DNA of 21,905 nucleotides from CAXQZU01 sp964228555 (GCA_964228555.1 CAXQZU010000020.1:1-21905), one strand, 5' to 3'. Counted from the first letter of the stretch, positions 1-7,692 are shown. Numbers and translations: made by a program. Notes: generated from the sequence alone by a model not told the origin.

Positions 1-1425
1 GCCGTCCACGGCGCCAGGCGCCGGCGGCAGCACCAGCTTGCCGAAGCTGTCGAAGGGCTTGAGCACCTGCGGGCCCTGGCCCACCACGTCGTGCACCTGC
101 GGCACCCAGCCGTGGTCCAGCGACTCGGTGTAGGTCACCGGCCAGCCAAAGCCCTGCTTGTGGCACTTGAAGCACATGCCCTGCACGTACTCGCGGGCGA
201 TCATCGGGAAGTCGACGAACTGGGGCTTCTGCCAGCCGTAGTCCGCCTTCCAGCGCTCGAGCTGCTCCTTGGACTGGTAGGCGTGCGCCGAGCGCGAGAA
301 GTCGGTGCTCCAGCCCACGCCGTGGTGGCACACGCTGCAGCCCACCGCCTCGAGGCTGTGCGGGCTGCTGGGGCCCGCGATGAGGTCGAGCCCGGGGTGC
401 GCCGACATCCAGCTCTCGAAGCCGTGATCCTTCTTGAACTTGTCCACGGCCTCGTCGAGCGCGGCCAGCGCCTCGGGCGCGGGCGGCAGCGCACTGGCCG
501 CGGCCTCGGGCGAGCCCGCCGCCGGGTAGGGGTCCTCCACGCCGTAGGCCTTGGCGATCTCGCTGGCGAACACGCGGCCAATGGCCTCGTCGGTCATGTC
601 GGGCTTGTCGATGCCCAGGTGGCAGGTCATGCACCGGTCCACCTTGACGTTCGTGGCGAAGTTCCAGTTGTCGTGGATGTTCTTCAGCACGACCTGCTTG
701 ATCTCGAGCGTCTTGGCGATGAAGTCGATCACCGGCGCGTTGCGCCACTGGTTGTTCTCGTACTTCTGCGCCAGGCCCACCTCGGCGCCCTGCGCGGCGC
801 GGTAGCCCGCCAGCCGCTCCTCGGCCGCCTTGAGCGCCGCCTCGGCCGGCTTGCGGATGTCGCGCACGCGCGCGGCCACGGCGTCGTGGTCGGCCTGCGC
901 GGCCTCCACGGCACGCTCGGCCCGCTGCAGCTCGGAGGCCCAGCGGTTGAGCGTCTCGCGCGCCTTCTCGCTGTCCGCCTGCGAGCCGTGGCCCTCCTTC
1001 TCGTGGTGCAGCGCCAGCTCGTAGCGGTAGCGCGCCGGCGAGAGCAGGCCCTTGACCTCCTTCTCGGCGGACTCGGCCCTCGTGAGCTTGTGCTTGAGGT
1101 CCTTGAGCTGGGCCTCCAGCGTGGCCAGCTCGCCGCCCTCGGCCGAGAGCGCCGCCAGCGCGGCGCGCGCCGCCGACTCATCCTTCACCAGGCCCTCGAG
1201 CACCGCCGCGCCGCCCAGGCGCGTCTCGAGGTTCTTGCGCTTCTGCAGCGCGATGCTCGCCTCCTTGGCGCGGTACTCGCGCTGGAAGCCCTTCCACGGG
1301 CGGTCGTAGTCCTGCCACACCATCCACACCGAGACGAGCAGGAGCAGGGTGCTCCAGATCGCGAAGTGGAAGGAGAGCTTGCCGGGGGCGTAGAGCCGTT
1401 CCTGGTCGCGGTTCTTGGTGGCCAT
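1..1425 (-). CDS. Membrane-anchored multihaem cytochrome c of the bc complex (partial, C-terminus off the left edge)
   Basis: The reading frame opens with ATG at 1425 and stays open to base 1, giving 475 visible residues and no stop, so the C-terminus lies outside the window. A single membrane segment lies at about residues 19-40. A long charged Ala/Glu/Lys/Arg-rich stretch, probably coiled coil, fills about 45-215. The haem region begins at CMTCH (C265/C268), followed by CSVCH (C363/C366) and CFKCH (C418/C421), so at least three c-type haems bind. It is the last visible gene of the bc operon, 91 bases after the cytochrome b C-terminal subunit. The inferred role is periplasmic electron acceptor from the Rieske protein, in place of cytochrome c1 or f. 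The long coiled coil between anchor and haems is unusual. The family is clear as a multihaem c-type cytochrome; the exact partner is inferred from context. Confidence 0.85.
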   Translation of the reverse strand, partial: MATKNRDQERLYAPGKLSFHFAIWSTLLLLVSVWMVWQDYDRPWKGFQREYRAKEASIALQKRKNLETRLGGAAVLEGLVKDESAARAALAALSAEGGELATLEAQLKDLKHKLTRAESAEKEVKGLLSPARYRYELALHHEKEGHGSQADSEKARETLNRWASELQRAERAVEAAQADHDAVAARVRDIRKPAEAALKAAEERLAGYRAAQGAEVGLAQKYENNQWRNAPVIDFIAKTLEIKQVVLKNIHDNWNFATNVKVDRCMTCHLGIDKPDMTDEAIGRVFASEIAKAYGVEDPYPAAGSPEAAASALPPAPEALAALDEAVDKFKKDHGFESWMSAHPGLDLIAGPSSPHSLEAVGCSVCHHGVGWSTDFSRSAHAYQSKEQLERWKADYGWQKPQFVDFPMIAREYVQGMCFKCHKQGFGWPVTYTESLDHGWVPQVHDVVGQGPQVLKPFDSFGKLVLPPAPGAVDG

Positions 1426-1485
1426 CGGGGGTTCCGGGGGGAGGCGCCTGGGGTCCGAGGGGAGGGTCAGCAGGCCGTGCGGGCC

Positions 1486-1503
1486 GGGCCGCAGCAGCGG
1501 CCC
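1486..1503 (-). promoter_or_regulatory. GC hairpin between cytochrome b C-terminal and cytochrome c genes
   Basis: A perfect 7-bp inverted repeat, GGGCCGC and GCGGCCC, encloses a 4-base loop. It lies in the largest gap inside the bc operon, 14 bases after the upstream stop codon. No T-tract follows on the minus strand, so it is not a classical terminator. It could stabilise the upstream mRNA or weaken read-through into the cytochrome c gene. Confidence 0.3.
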
Positions 1504-1516
1504 CCCCGCGGGCGGC

Positions 1517-2626
1517 CTAGATGGAGGTGAGGATCTCGGGGAGGTTGACGACGTACTTCAGGTTGAAGAGCCAGCGGGCCAGCATCTTCAGCGGCACGGC
1601 CAGCATGATCAGGCCGAGGTTCACGACGATGCCGAAGCGGATCGCGCCCAGCTCGCGGAACATCCGCTTGCCCACCGTGCGGGCGAAGATCGCCGGCATG
1701 AGGGTGAAGTAGCCCAGCACGATGAGGATGCCGAAGATCTCGCGCGGCAGCCACCACGAGGGCAGCGGCTTCTCCAGCAGCTTCACCCACACGATCTCGC
1801 TGACGTTGATGTTCAGCAGCGGCTCGACCTTGTTCACGTCCCACGGCTCGTAGATGCCGAAGAAGTTCCAGCCCGGCCCGCGCAGGAAGGTGCCGATGAA
1901 GCAGCCCAGCGTCCACAGGATCAGGAAGCCGAACAGGAACACGAAGATCGCGCCCTTGCGCTCGGCCAGCGTGTAGTAGCCGTTCCCCTTCGGGTTGCGG
2001 TCCACGTAGGGGATCACGATCAGGCCCACGATGATCAGCGCGGGCACCAGCACGCCGGCCAGCCACGGGTCGAAGTAGACCAGCAGCTCCTGCAGGCCCA
2101 GGAAGTACCACGGGGCCTTCGAGGGGTTGGGCGTGCGCGCGAGGTTGGCGGGCTCCTCGATGGGCGCCTTGATCAGGATCGACCACAGGATCAGCACCAC
2201 CACCACGACCACCATGGCGATCAGCTCGGTGTAGACGAGGTCGGGCCACACCAGCACCTTGCGGCTCTTCTCGGCCGCCTCGACGGGAGGCTGGCCGGCC
2301 TGGATGCGCTGGTCGTTGATGACCGCCTTGCGGAACGACAGCCAGGTGAAGAAGGCCAGCGAGCCCAGCACGAGCACGATCGGGATGTTGTCGGGCTTGG
2401 TCACGCTCTCGCGGAACTGCGCATGGCTCACGCCCGGCCAGTCGAACCACGAGTAGACGCCCAGCAGCACCAGCACGAGGCCCATCAAGCCCGCCACGCG
2501 CGGCTTGGTCCACACGTGGGCGAAGCGCATCAGCACCAGCAGCAGGCCGATGCTGAAGGCGAACAGCCACTGCGGCTGGGTGGCCCAGTTGAGCAGCGCG
2601 TCGATCTTCTGGAAGAGGTGGTCCAT
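1517..2626 (-). CDS. Cytochrome b C-terminal / subunit IV-like subunit of the bc complex
   Basis: 369 residues with about eight hydrophobic segments. The core resembles subunit IV of b6f: a transmembrane helix at about 130-152, then the quinol-site region TPNPSKAPWYFLGLQELL (165-182), where canonical cytochromes have PEWY, then helices at about 185-207 and 226-248. Three extra hydrophobic segments (about 19-35, 45-61, 81-99) precede this core and two more follow (about 296-315, 332-352), so the protein is more than twice the length of plant or cyanobacterial subunit IV. The ATG at 2626 is preceded by GGGAG and lies 10 bases after the cytochrome b6-type gene. It should form the Qo site with that subunit in the cytoplasmic membrane. 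Function is clear; the purpose of the additional helices is not. Confidence 0.88.
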   Translation of the reverse strand: MDHLFQKIDALLNWATQPQWLFAFSIGLLLVLMRFAHVWTKPRVAGLMGLVLVLLGVYSWFDWPGVSHAQFRESVTKPDNIPIVLVLGSLAFFTWLSFRKAVINDQRIQAGQPPVEAAEKSRKVLVWPDLVYTELIAMVVVVVVLILWSILIKAPIEEPANLARTPNPSKAPWYFLGLQELLVYFDPWLAGVLVPALIIVGLIVIPYVDRNPKGNGYYTLAERKGAIFVFLFGFLILWTLGCFIGTFLRGPGWNFFGIYEPWDVNKVEPLLNINVSEIVWVKLLEKPLPSWWLPREIFGILIVLGYFTLMPAIFARTVGKRMFRELGAIRFGIVVNLGLIMLAVPLKMLARWLFNLKYVVNLPEILTSI

Positions 2627-2636
2627 GGCGCGCTCC

Positions 2637-3404
2637 CTACAGGGGCCCCGAGATGCCGCCGTCCTTGCGGACGCGCCAGAAGTGCACCGCCATCAGGATC
2701 ATCACGATGACGGGCACCATGATGCAGTGGAAGACGTAGAAGCGCAGCAGCGTCGCCTCGCCCACGAAGCGGCCCGAGAGCAGCGCGTAGCGCACGTCGT
2801 TGCCCGAGGTGACGAACTGCACGTCATCCCACTTGAGGATGTTGGCCAGCGGGCCCTCGTGGCCGATCACCGGGTGCGCGCGGGCCATGTTCGTGCCCAC
2901 CGTCACGGCCCACACGGCCAGCTGGTCCCAGGGCAGCAGGTAGCCGGTGAACGAGAGGAACAGCGTCAGGAACAGCAGCACCACGCCGATGGCCCAGTTG
3001 AACTCCCGCGGCGGCTTGTACGAGCCGGTCATGAAGACGCGGAACATGTGCAGCCACACCGTGATCACCATCGAGTGCGCGCCCCAGCGATGGATCTCGC
3101 GCATGATGCCCAGCGGCACGTCCTCGCGCAGCGCCATGATGTCGCTGTAGGCGCTGGCCGCCACGGGCCGGTAGTAGAACATCAGCAGGATGCCGGTGAC
3201 CGTCTCCACGAGGAACAGGAAGAAGGTCACGCCGCCCATGCACCACGTGAACGAGAGGCGGATGCCCGAGGCGCGCGCACGCACCGGGTGCAGGTGCAGG
3301 AAGACGTTGGCCAGCATCACCAGCGCGCGGTTGCGCGCCGTCGTGGGCGGGCCGTGCCGGAAGATGCTCTTCCAGGCCTGCGAGTTGCGGATGAAGTCGA
3401 GCAT
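2637..3404 (-). CDS. qcrB: Cytochrome b6-type subunit of the quinol:cytochrome c oxidoreductase
   Basis: 255 residues with four membrane helices. The two b-haems are ligated by H105/H119 in the second helix and H226/H241 in the fourth. The 15-residue spacing in the fourth helix is that of b6 and Bacillus-type complexes rather than mitochondrial cytochrome b. C55 in the motif WCMGG corresponds to the cysteine that binds the extra c-type haem (haem ci) in b6f and Firmicute complexes. The C-terminus ends in RKDGGISGPL, like Bacillus QcrB. The protein oxidises quinol and passes electrons across the membrane between the haems. Its AGGAG ribosome site overlaps the Rieske stop codon, 12 bases before the ATG, so the two are probably translationally linked. 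Confidence 0.93.
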   Translation of the reverse strand: MLDFIRNSQAWKSIFRHGPPTTARNRALVMLANVFLHLHPVRARASGIRLSFTWCMGGVTFFLFLVETVTGILLMFYYRPVAASAYSDIMALREDVPLGIMREIHRWGAHSMVITVWLHMFRVFMTGSYKPPREFNWAIGVVLLFLTLFLSFTGYLLPWDQLAVWAVTVGTNMARAHPVIGHEGPLANILKWDDVQFVTSGNDVRYALLSGRFVGEATLLRFYVFHCIMVPVIVMILMAVHFWRVRKDGGISGPL

Positions 3405-3419
3405 GGGGTCGGCGCGCTC

Positions 3420-4046
3420 CTAGGCCGGCAGCCAGAACTGGGACACGTCGCAGGTCCCCAGCTCCACCTGGCACTTGACGGTCTTGTCCACGACGACCTT
3501 GCCGTCCACGGGGTCGACGTACACGCGGAAGCGCTCGAGGGGACGCGGCGCGGGCCCCTCGAAGTTCACGCCGTTCATGTAGTAGCCCGAGCCGTGGCAG
3601 GCGCACTTGAACTTGCTCTCGCCGTTGAGCCAGTTGGGCGTGCAGCCCAGGTGCGTGCAGGTGGTGGAGACGGCGATGAGCCGGCCGCCCTGGCGCACCA
3701 TCCACACGCTGTTGGACTCCTTCCACGTCTCGTCCACCGTGTTCTCGCCGAACTCGGTGACCGCCTTGGTCTTGAAGATCTGCGGCGGCTCGAAGCTCAC
3801 GTTGGGGAACAGGAAGCGCACCGTGCCCAGCAGGCCGACATGCGCCGCGCCGATGAACGCGCCCCAGCCCGCCACCGCGCCCAGGAACAGGCCGCGGCGC
3901 GTGACGGTCAGCGGCGGGCCGCCGTCCACGCCTGAGAGGCGCGCGACCTTGTCCGCGCTCCCCTGCGCCTTCCCCTCGACAGGGAAGTCGTAGGGCCACG
4001 GGCTGGGCCACTGCTGGGCCGGCTTGGGCTGGGTGCTCTGGCTCAT
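3420..4046 (-). CDS. qcrA: Rieske iron-sulfur protein of the bc complex
   Basis: 208 residues. The [2Fe-2S] ligands are visible in CTHLGC (C130, H132) and CACHGSGY (C148, H151), and C135/C150 form the usual disulfide pair. An N-terminal cytoplasmic stretch is followed by the twin arginines R50-R51 (VTRRGLFLGA) and one hydrophobic segment at about 53-76, consistent with Tat export and membrane anchoring. It takes an electron from quinol at the Qo site and passes it to a cytochrome c. The ATG at 4046 overlaps the stop of the HEAT-repeat gene as ATGA, and a GGAGGA site lies 7 bases upstream, so translational coupling is likely. Two further cysteines, C192 and C199, lie near the C-terminus and have no obvious assignment. 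Confidence 0.95.
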   Translation of the reverse strand: MSQSTQPKPAQQWPSPWPYDFPVEGKAQGSADKVARLSGVDGGPPLTVTRRGLFLGAVAGWGAFIGAAHVGLLGTVRFLFPNVSFEPPQIFKTKAVTEFGENTVDETWKESNSVWMVRQGGRLIAVSTTCTHLGCTPNWLNGESKFKCACHGSGYYMNGVNFEGPAPRPLERFRVYVDPVDGKVVVDKTVKCQVELGTCDVSQFWLPA

Positions 4047-5059
4047 CCGGTCTTCCTCCAGCGCTCGAGGCCCTGCCGGGCCAGCGCGCGCACGCCCTCG
4101 TCGGCATCGGAGGCGAGCGCCTCGATGGCCGGCTTGAGGGCGTCGATCTTCGCAGCAAGGTCCCCCGATGCCTCCACGCCGGCCGAGAGCCGGACCACCC
4201 CGCGCACCGCGTTCATCAAGGCATTTTTCTGGAGGTCGAGGTCGCGCACCCCCAGCGCCTCCAGGCCGGGCCGGGTCAGGGAGCGGGCCAGCAGATCCAG
4301 GCCGGCCGGGTCGCGCCGCAAGGCCAGCGCCACGGCCGCGTTGAGGGTGACGCCGGCGTGGGCATCGGCCAGCGCGCTCGTGAGCGCCGCACGCGTGCCG
4401 GCACCGTCGCGCGCCCCACCATCTTGCGCCGCCAGCAACGCCAGGGCGTTGGAGGCGATGGCCCGCACCTCCCCGTCCTCGCCGTCCGAGAGCATGCGCA
4501 CCAGCACGGGCTCGGCAGCGCGCGATTCCATGAACAGCAGGCCCAGCGCCGCCGCCCGGCGCAGCTCGCTGGAGGCCTTGGCCTGCCCGGCGGGCGGGTA
4601 GACCACCTCCTCGAGCACGGCCACGTTGAGCGGGTCGGCCGTGCGGCCCAGCGCCTGCGCCAGCCAGCGCACGCGGTCCTCCGACTTGTCCTGGCGGCGC
4701 GCGTCGAGGAAGGCGCGCCGCAGGCCCTCGGCAAAGGCCGGCTCGGCGAAGAAGGGCACGTCCACGCCTGCACCCGCGACCGCCTGGCGGTCGGCCTTCG
4801 AGCGCGCCTGGGCGATGGCGATGGCCAGTTGCTGGGCCGCCTGCTTCTGCGCGTTCTCGCTGCCCGTCTGCACCGTCTGCAGCAGCTCGCGCTCGTCTGG
4901 CGCGCTGTCCGACCACGCGCCGAAGAGCACGAACACGCCCACCGCAGCCGCCACCATCAGCACGGGGAAGAAGAAGTACTGCCAGAGCAGGGCCGTCGTC
5001 TTGGAGACACGCTCCTGCGGCTCGGGGGCCTGGAAGATGGGGTCGAGCGCGGGGTCCAT
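4043..5059 (-). CDS. Membrane-anchored HEAT-repeat protein of the bc operon
   Basis: 338 residues. One hydrophobic segment (about 26-49, rich in F, V and A) follows a short N-terminal tail. The remainder is Ala/Leu/Arg-rich and built of helical pairs with recurring patterns such as RAAALGLLFM, RAIASNALALLA, TLNAAVALALR and VRALARQGLERW, typical of HEAT or PBS-lyase-like repeats. No haem or catalytic motif is visible. The same frame stays open far upstream across aroF, but the ATG at 5059 is the sensible start because a GAGGG site lies 7 bases before it and the membrane anchor follows directly. It is the first gene of the respiratory operon and overlaps the Rieske gene by 4 bases, which suggests a scaffold or assembly subunit of the bc complex. 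That role is inferred from position. Confidence 0.8.
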   Translation of the reverse strand: MDPALDPIFQAPEPQERVSKTTALLWQYFFFPVLMVAAAVGVFVLFGAWSDSAPDERELLQTVQTGSENAQKQAAQQLAIAIAQARSKADRQAVAGAGVDVPFFAEPAFAEGLRRAFLDARRQDKSEDRVRWLAQALGRTADPLNVAVLEEVVYPPAGQAKASSELRRAAALGLLFMESRAAEPVLVRMLSDGEDGEVRAIASNALALLAAQDGGARDGAGTRAALTSALADAHAGVTLNAAVALALRRDPAGLDLLARSLTRPGLEALGVRDLDLQKNALMNAVRGVVRLSAGVEASGDLAAKIDALKPAIEALASDADEGVRALARQGLERWRKTG

Positions 5060-5070
5060 GCCGCTGCCCT

Positions 5071-5088
5071 CGGGCCCGGCCGGGCCCG
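5071..5088 (-). promoter_or_regulatory. 18-bp perfect palindrome at the ribosome site of the bc operon
   Basis: The sequence CGGGCCCGGCCGGGCCCG equals its own reverse complement. On the minus-strand transcript it would fold into a GC-only hairpin whose edge touches the GAGGG ribosome site of the HEAT-repeat gene (5067-5071). It could tune translation of the first gene in the operon, or it may be a chance palindrome in GC-rich DNA. Confidence 0.3.
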
Positions 5089-5129
5089 CGCCACCCGACG
5101 GGGGATGGAGGGGGGAGGAACTCACGCGG

Positions 5130-5146
5130 GGCACCTGCGAGGTGCC
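5130..5146 (-). promoter_or_regulatory. Stem-loop in the bc operon leader
   Basis: A perfect 7-bp stem, GGCACCT and AGGTGCC, with a 3-base loop lies between the candidate promoter and the first gene of the operon. With the palindrome at 5071-5088 it gives the leader two strong hairpins. No known riboswitch class is recognised. Confidence 0.3.
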
Positions 5147-5185
5147 GGGCACGCGCGGGCGCGCGCGACTGCCCGGGGGGCCGTG

Positions 5186-5215
5186 AGGATAGGGAACGCC
5201 GTGCCCCCGGCCCAA
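5186..5215 (-). promoter_or_regulatory. Candidate sigma-70-type promoter of the bc operon
   Basis: On the minus strand TTGGGC (5215-5210) is followed after 18 bases by TATCCT (5191-5186). This fits -35 and -10 boxes, predicting transcription from about 5179 and a leader of about 120 bases before the HEAT-repeat ATG. It lies in the 257-base gap downstream of aroF, which would let the respiratory operon be transcribed independently. Confidence 0.45.
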
Positions 5216-5302
5216 CAGGAAACGCAGCGTGAAACCAGCGCGCAAGCGAGGTCGCGCGGGCTGGGGAGCGTCGCGGGGGTCGGGCGGAATGGGGACAAGT
5301 CT

Positions 5303-5316
5303 GGTCCTGTTGGACC
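5303..5316 (-). terminator. Weak hairpin directly after aroF
   Basis: GGTCC and GGACC form a 5-bp stem around a 4-base loop immediately after the aroF stop codon on the minus strand. The stem is short and no T-tract follows, so terminator function is doubtful. Confidence 0.2.
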
Positions 5317-6339
5317 TCAGCGGGCGGTACGTGCTCCCAGCAGGGCCTGGGAGAGCACGCGGAGGTCCTCGACAAGGTCTCGGAAGTCGTCCGGCAGCAT
5401 GGCCTGCTCGGCATCGCACAACGCGGCGGCCGGGTGGCTGTGCACCTCGATCATCACGCCGTCGGCCCCGGCGGCGCAGGCCGCGCGGGCCATGGCGGGC
5501 ACGAGGGCCGCATGGCCGGTGGCGTGGCTGGGATCCACCAGCACGGGCAGGTGGGTGCGGCTGCGCAGCACCGGCACGGCGGAGAGGTCCAGCAGGTTGC
5601 GGGTGCTGGGGTCGAAGCCCCGCACGCCACGCTCGCACAGCACCACGTTGGGATTGCCCTGGGCGAGGACGTACTCGGCCGCCAGCAGCCAGTCGCCGAT
5701 GGTGGCGGCCTGGCCGCGCTTGAGCAGCACCGGGTGCCCGCTGCGGCCCACCTCGACCAGCAGGTCGAAGTTGCTCATGTTGCGGGTGCCCACCTGCAGC
5801 ATGTCCACGAGGCCCACCGCCTCCTCCACCTGGCGCGGGTCGGTGACCTCGCTGACGGTGGGCAGCCCCGTGGCCTGGCTGGCTTCCTTGAGCAGCTGCA
5901 GGCCCTCCCGGCCCAGTCCCCGGAAGGAGTAGGGCGAGGTGCGCGGCTTGTAGGCGCCGCCGCGCAACAGGTCGGCCCCGCCCGTGCGCACGGCGTGGGC
6001 GATGCCCAGCAGGGTCTCGCGGCCCTCGACGGCGCAGGGGCCGCCCACCACCACGAACCCGCCCCCGCCGATGCGCACGCCCCCCACGCTCACCACCGTG
6101 GGCTCGGGCTGGTGCTCGCGGCTGGCCATCAGGTACGGGTCCGTGAGCGTGATCACCTTCTTCACGCCCGGCCAGCGCTTGAGCGGCACCTCGCGCAGCC
6201 GCTCCACGTCGCCCGTCACGGCCAGCAGCGTGCGGCTGCCGGCCTTGAGCGGGGTCCACGTGCAGCCGGCCTCCTCGATGGCGGCCACCACGCGCTGGCG
6301 GTTCCCCGGGCTGCAGTCGCTGGTGAGCACGATCAGCAT
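5317..6339 (-). CDS. aroF: 3-deoxy-7-phosphoheptulonate (DAHP) synthase, class I-beta type with N-terminal regulatory domain
   Basis: 340 residues. The enzyme condenses phosphoenolpyruvate with erythrose 4-phosphate, the first step of the shikimate pathway to aromatic amino acids. An N-terminal ferredoxin-like domain (about 1-70) resembles the regulatory domain of Thermotoga-type enzymes. The catalytic barrel shows GGPCAVE (C102), GGAYKPRTSPYSF (128-139), QVGTRNMSNF, LLKRG and VDPSHATGH (H272). C102, H272, E298 and D309 are the expected metal ligands. The ATG at 6339 has no ribosome site but lies 7 bases after a TAGCGT hexamer, suggesting a leaderless transcript. It is divergent from tpiA. 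Length and motifs match the family, and nothing appears broken. Confidence 0.93.
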   Translation of the reverse strand: MLIVLTSDCSPGNRQRVVAAIEEAGCTWTPLKAGSRTLLAVTGDVERLREVPLKRWPGVKKVITLTDPYLMASREHQPEPTVVSVGGVRIGGGGFVVVGGPCAVEGRETLLGIAHAVRTGGADLLRGGAYKPRTSPYSFRGLGREGLQLLKEASQATGLPTVSEVTDPRQVEEAVGLVDMLQVGTRNMSNFDLLVEVGRSGHPVLLKRGQAATIGDWLLAAEYVLAQGNPNVVLCERGVRGFDPSTRNLLDLSAVPVLRSRTHLPVLVDPSHATGHAALVPAMARAACAAGADGVMIEVHSHPAAALCDAEQAMLPDDFRDLVEDLRVLSQALLGARTAR

Positions 6340-6346
6340 GCGACGC

Positions 6347-6352
6347 ACGCTA
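6347..6352 (-). promoter_or_regulatory. Candidate -10 box of aroF (leaderless type)
   Basis: The minus strand reads GGCTAGCGT, with the TAGCGT hexamer ending 7 bases before the aroF ATG. If used as a -10 box, transcription would begin at or next to the start codon. The same arrangement precedes three other genes in the window. Confidence 0.4.
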
Positions 6353-6443
6353 GCCGTCCCGGGGCACCCGGCCCAAGGGATCGGGGGGGCGTTGCGTGCG
6401 GGGCCTGCCCGCCCTACAAGGACCGGCCTAGGAGCCCGCCCCG

Positions 6444-7223
6444 ATGGCCGACCCCACGCTGGCCGACGACCCGCCCCCCCGCCGCCTGCTGGTGGCCGGC
6501 AACTGGAAGATGAACGGCAGCCTTGCCGACGCCCGGCGCTGGGCCCTGGCGGCGGCGCAGGCCGCCCGGCACGCACAGGCCGAGGTGGTGCTGTTCCCGC
6601 CCTACCCGTGGCTGCTGGAGGTAGCCGGGCTGCTGGCTGGCTCACCCGCCCGCATGGGCGCGCAGGCCTGCCATGCCGAGCCCCACGGGGCCTTCACGGG
6701 GGGTGTGTCGGCCTCCATGCTGGCCGACGCGGGATGTGCCTACGTGCTGTGCGGGCACAGCGAGCGCCGGCTGGGAGGCGGAGAAACAGACCAAGTGGTC
6801 TGCGAATCGATGCGAAGGGCCTGGGAGGCGGGACTGGAGCCCGTGCTGTGCGTGGGAGAGACGGCCAGCCAGCGCAAGGCCGGCGCCACGGAGGAGGTTC
6901 TGGGCCGCCAGCTGGCGGCCGCCCTCGACGCCCTGCCGGGCCGCCCGGCCCCGCTCACGCTGGCCTACGAGCCGGTGTGGGCCATCGGGACGGGCGTGGT
7001 GGCCACGCCCGACACCGCCCAGCAGGCGCACGCCTTCCTGCGGGCCCAGGTGGCCGCCCGTGACCCCCAACGTGCCGGACGGGTGCGAATCCTGTACGGG
7101 GGCAGCGTCAAGCCCGACAAGATGGAAGGCTTGCTGGCGATGCCGGACGTGGATGGCTTCCTGGTCGGTGGGGCTTCCCTCGACCCGGCGGCCTTTGCCG
7201 CCCTGGCCCGCGCCCGCCGCTAG
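6444..7223 (+). CDS. tpiA: Triosephosphate isomerase
   Basis: 259 residues, close to the usual 250. It interconverts dihydroxyacetone phosphate and glyceraldehyde 3-phosphate in glycolysis and gluconeogenesis in the cytoplasm. The substrate-binding N20 and K22 lie in AGNWKMNG, the electrophile H105 in CGHSERR, and the catalytic base E176 in AYEPVWAIGTG. The phosphate-binding loops are seen as YGGSVKPDK and VGGASL. The ATG is preceded by AGGAG at 6430-6434, 9 bases upstream. It begins the six-gene run through coaC, with a 23-base gap to secG. Confidence 0.96.
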   Translation: MADPTLADDPPPRRLLVAGNWKMNGSLADARRWALAAAQAARHAQAEVVLFPPYPWLLEVAGLLAGSPARMGAQACHAEPHGAFTGGVSASMLADAGCAYVLCGHSERRLGGGETDQVVCESMRRAWEAGLEPVLCVGETASQRKAGATEEVLGRQLAAALDALPGRPAPLTLAYEPVWAIGTGVVATPDTAQQAHAFLRAQVAARDPQRAGRVRILYGGSVKPDKMEGLLAMPDVDGFLVGGASLDPAAFAALARARR

Positions 7224-7246
7224 GCGCCCCCGAGAGGATCCTGCCC

Positions 7247-7687
7247 GTGACGACCCTGCTGCTCTCCCCGACGGGCGCCCTGATCGACGTGATCCAGGGC
7301 GTGGTGATGGGCCTGTTCATCCTGTGCGCCGTGCTGCTCACCATCGTGGTGCTGCTGCAGGAGGGCAAGGGCGGCGGCATCGCGGGCGCCTTCGGTGGCG
7401 CCGGTGGCGAGACCTTCGGCGTCAAGGCCGGGAGCGTCAATCGCTTCACCTCCTACCTCGGCTTTGCGTTCCTGGGCCTGGCGCTGCTCTACGCCGGCCT
7501 CGAGAGCAAGGGCAGCGCGCCCAGCAAGCTGGACCTGCCCGTCCAGACACCCTCCTCGGTGAGCGAGGCGGGCACGCCGGCGCCCTCCACGAACCCTGCG
7601 GGCACGCCCGCCGGGTCCGAGCAGGCTCCCCCGGCCCCTCCCGCGCCGCCGGCCCCGCCTCCCGAGGCGCCGGCGATGGGCGGCTAG
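7247..7687 (+). CDS. secG: SecG subunit of the SecYEG protein translocase
   Basis: 146 residues starting at GTG, with AGAGGA about 8 bases upstream. Two membrane segments (about 10-37 and 68-86) flank the conserved cytoplasmic loop LLQEGKGGGIAGAFGG, the signature of SecG. The protein assists the translocation channel. The C-terminal 55 residues are a Pro/Ala/Ser-rich low-complexity tail (repeats of APPAP), longer than in E. coli SecG and probably disordered. It sits between tpiA and yicC in the operon. Confidence 0.92.
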   Translation: MTTLLLSPTGALIDVIQGVVMGLFILCAVLLTIVVLLQEGKGGGIAGAFGGAGGETFGVKAGSVNRFTSYLGFAFLGLALLYAGLESKGSAPSKLDLPVQTPSSVSEAGTPAPSTNPAGTPAGSEQAPPAPPAPPAPPPEAPAMGG

Positions 7688-7692
7688 GCAGC

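Noticed and set aside
91..1530. 479-residue plus-strand open frame opposite the multihaem cytochrome
   Set aside because: Its composition is Arg/Ala/Leu/His low complexity, typical of the antisense of a GC-rich gene; the minus strand carries three CxxCH motifs and a membrane anchor.
4043..6259. Apparent 738-residue protein joining part of the aroF region to the HEAT-repeat protein
   Set aside because: The upstream part is another frame of aroF; the ATG at 5059 has a ribosome site and precedes the membrane anchor, and a promoter-like sequence lies between.
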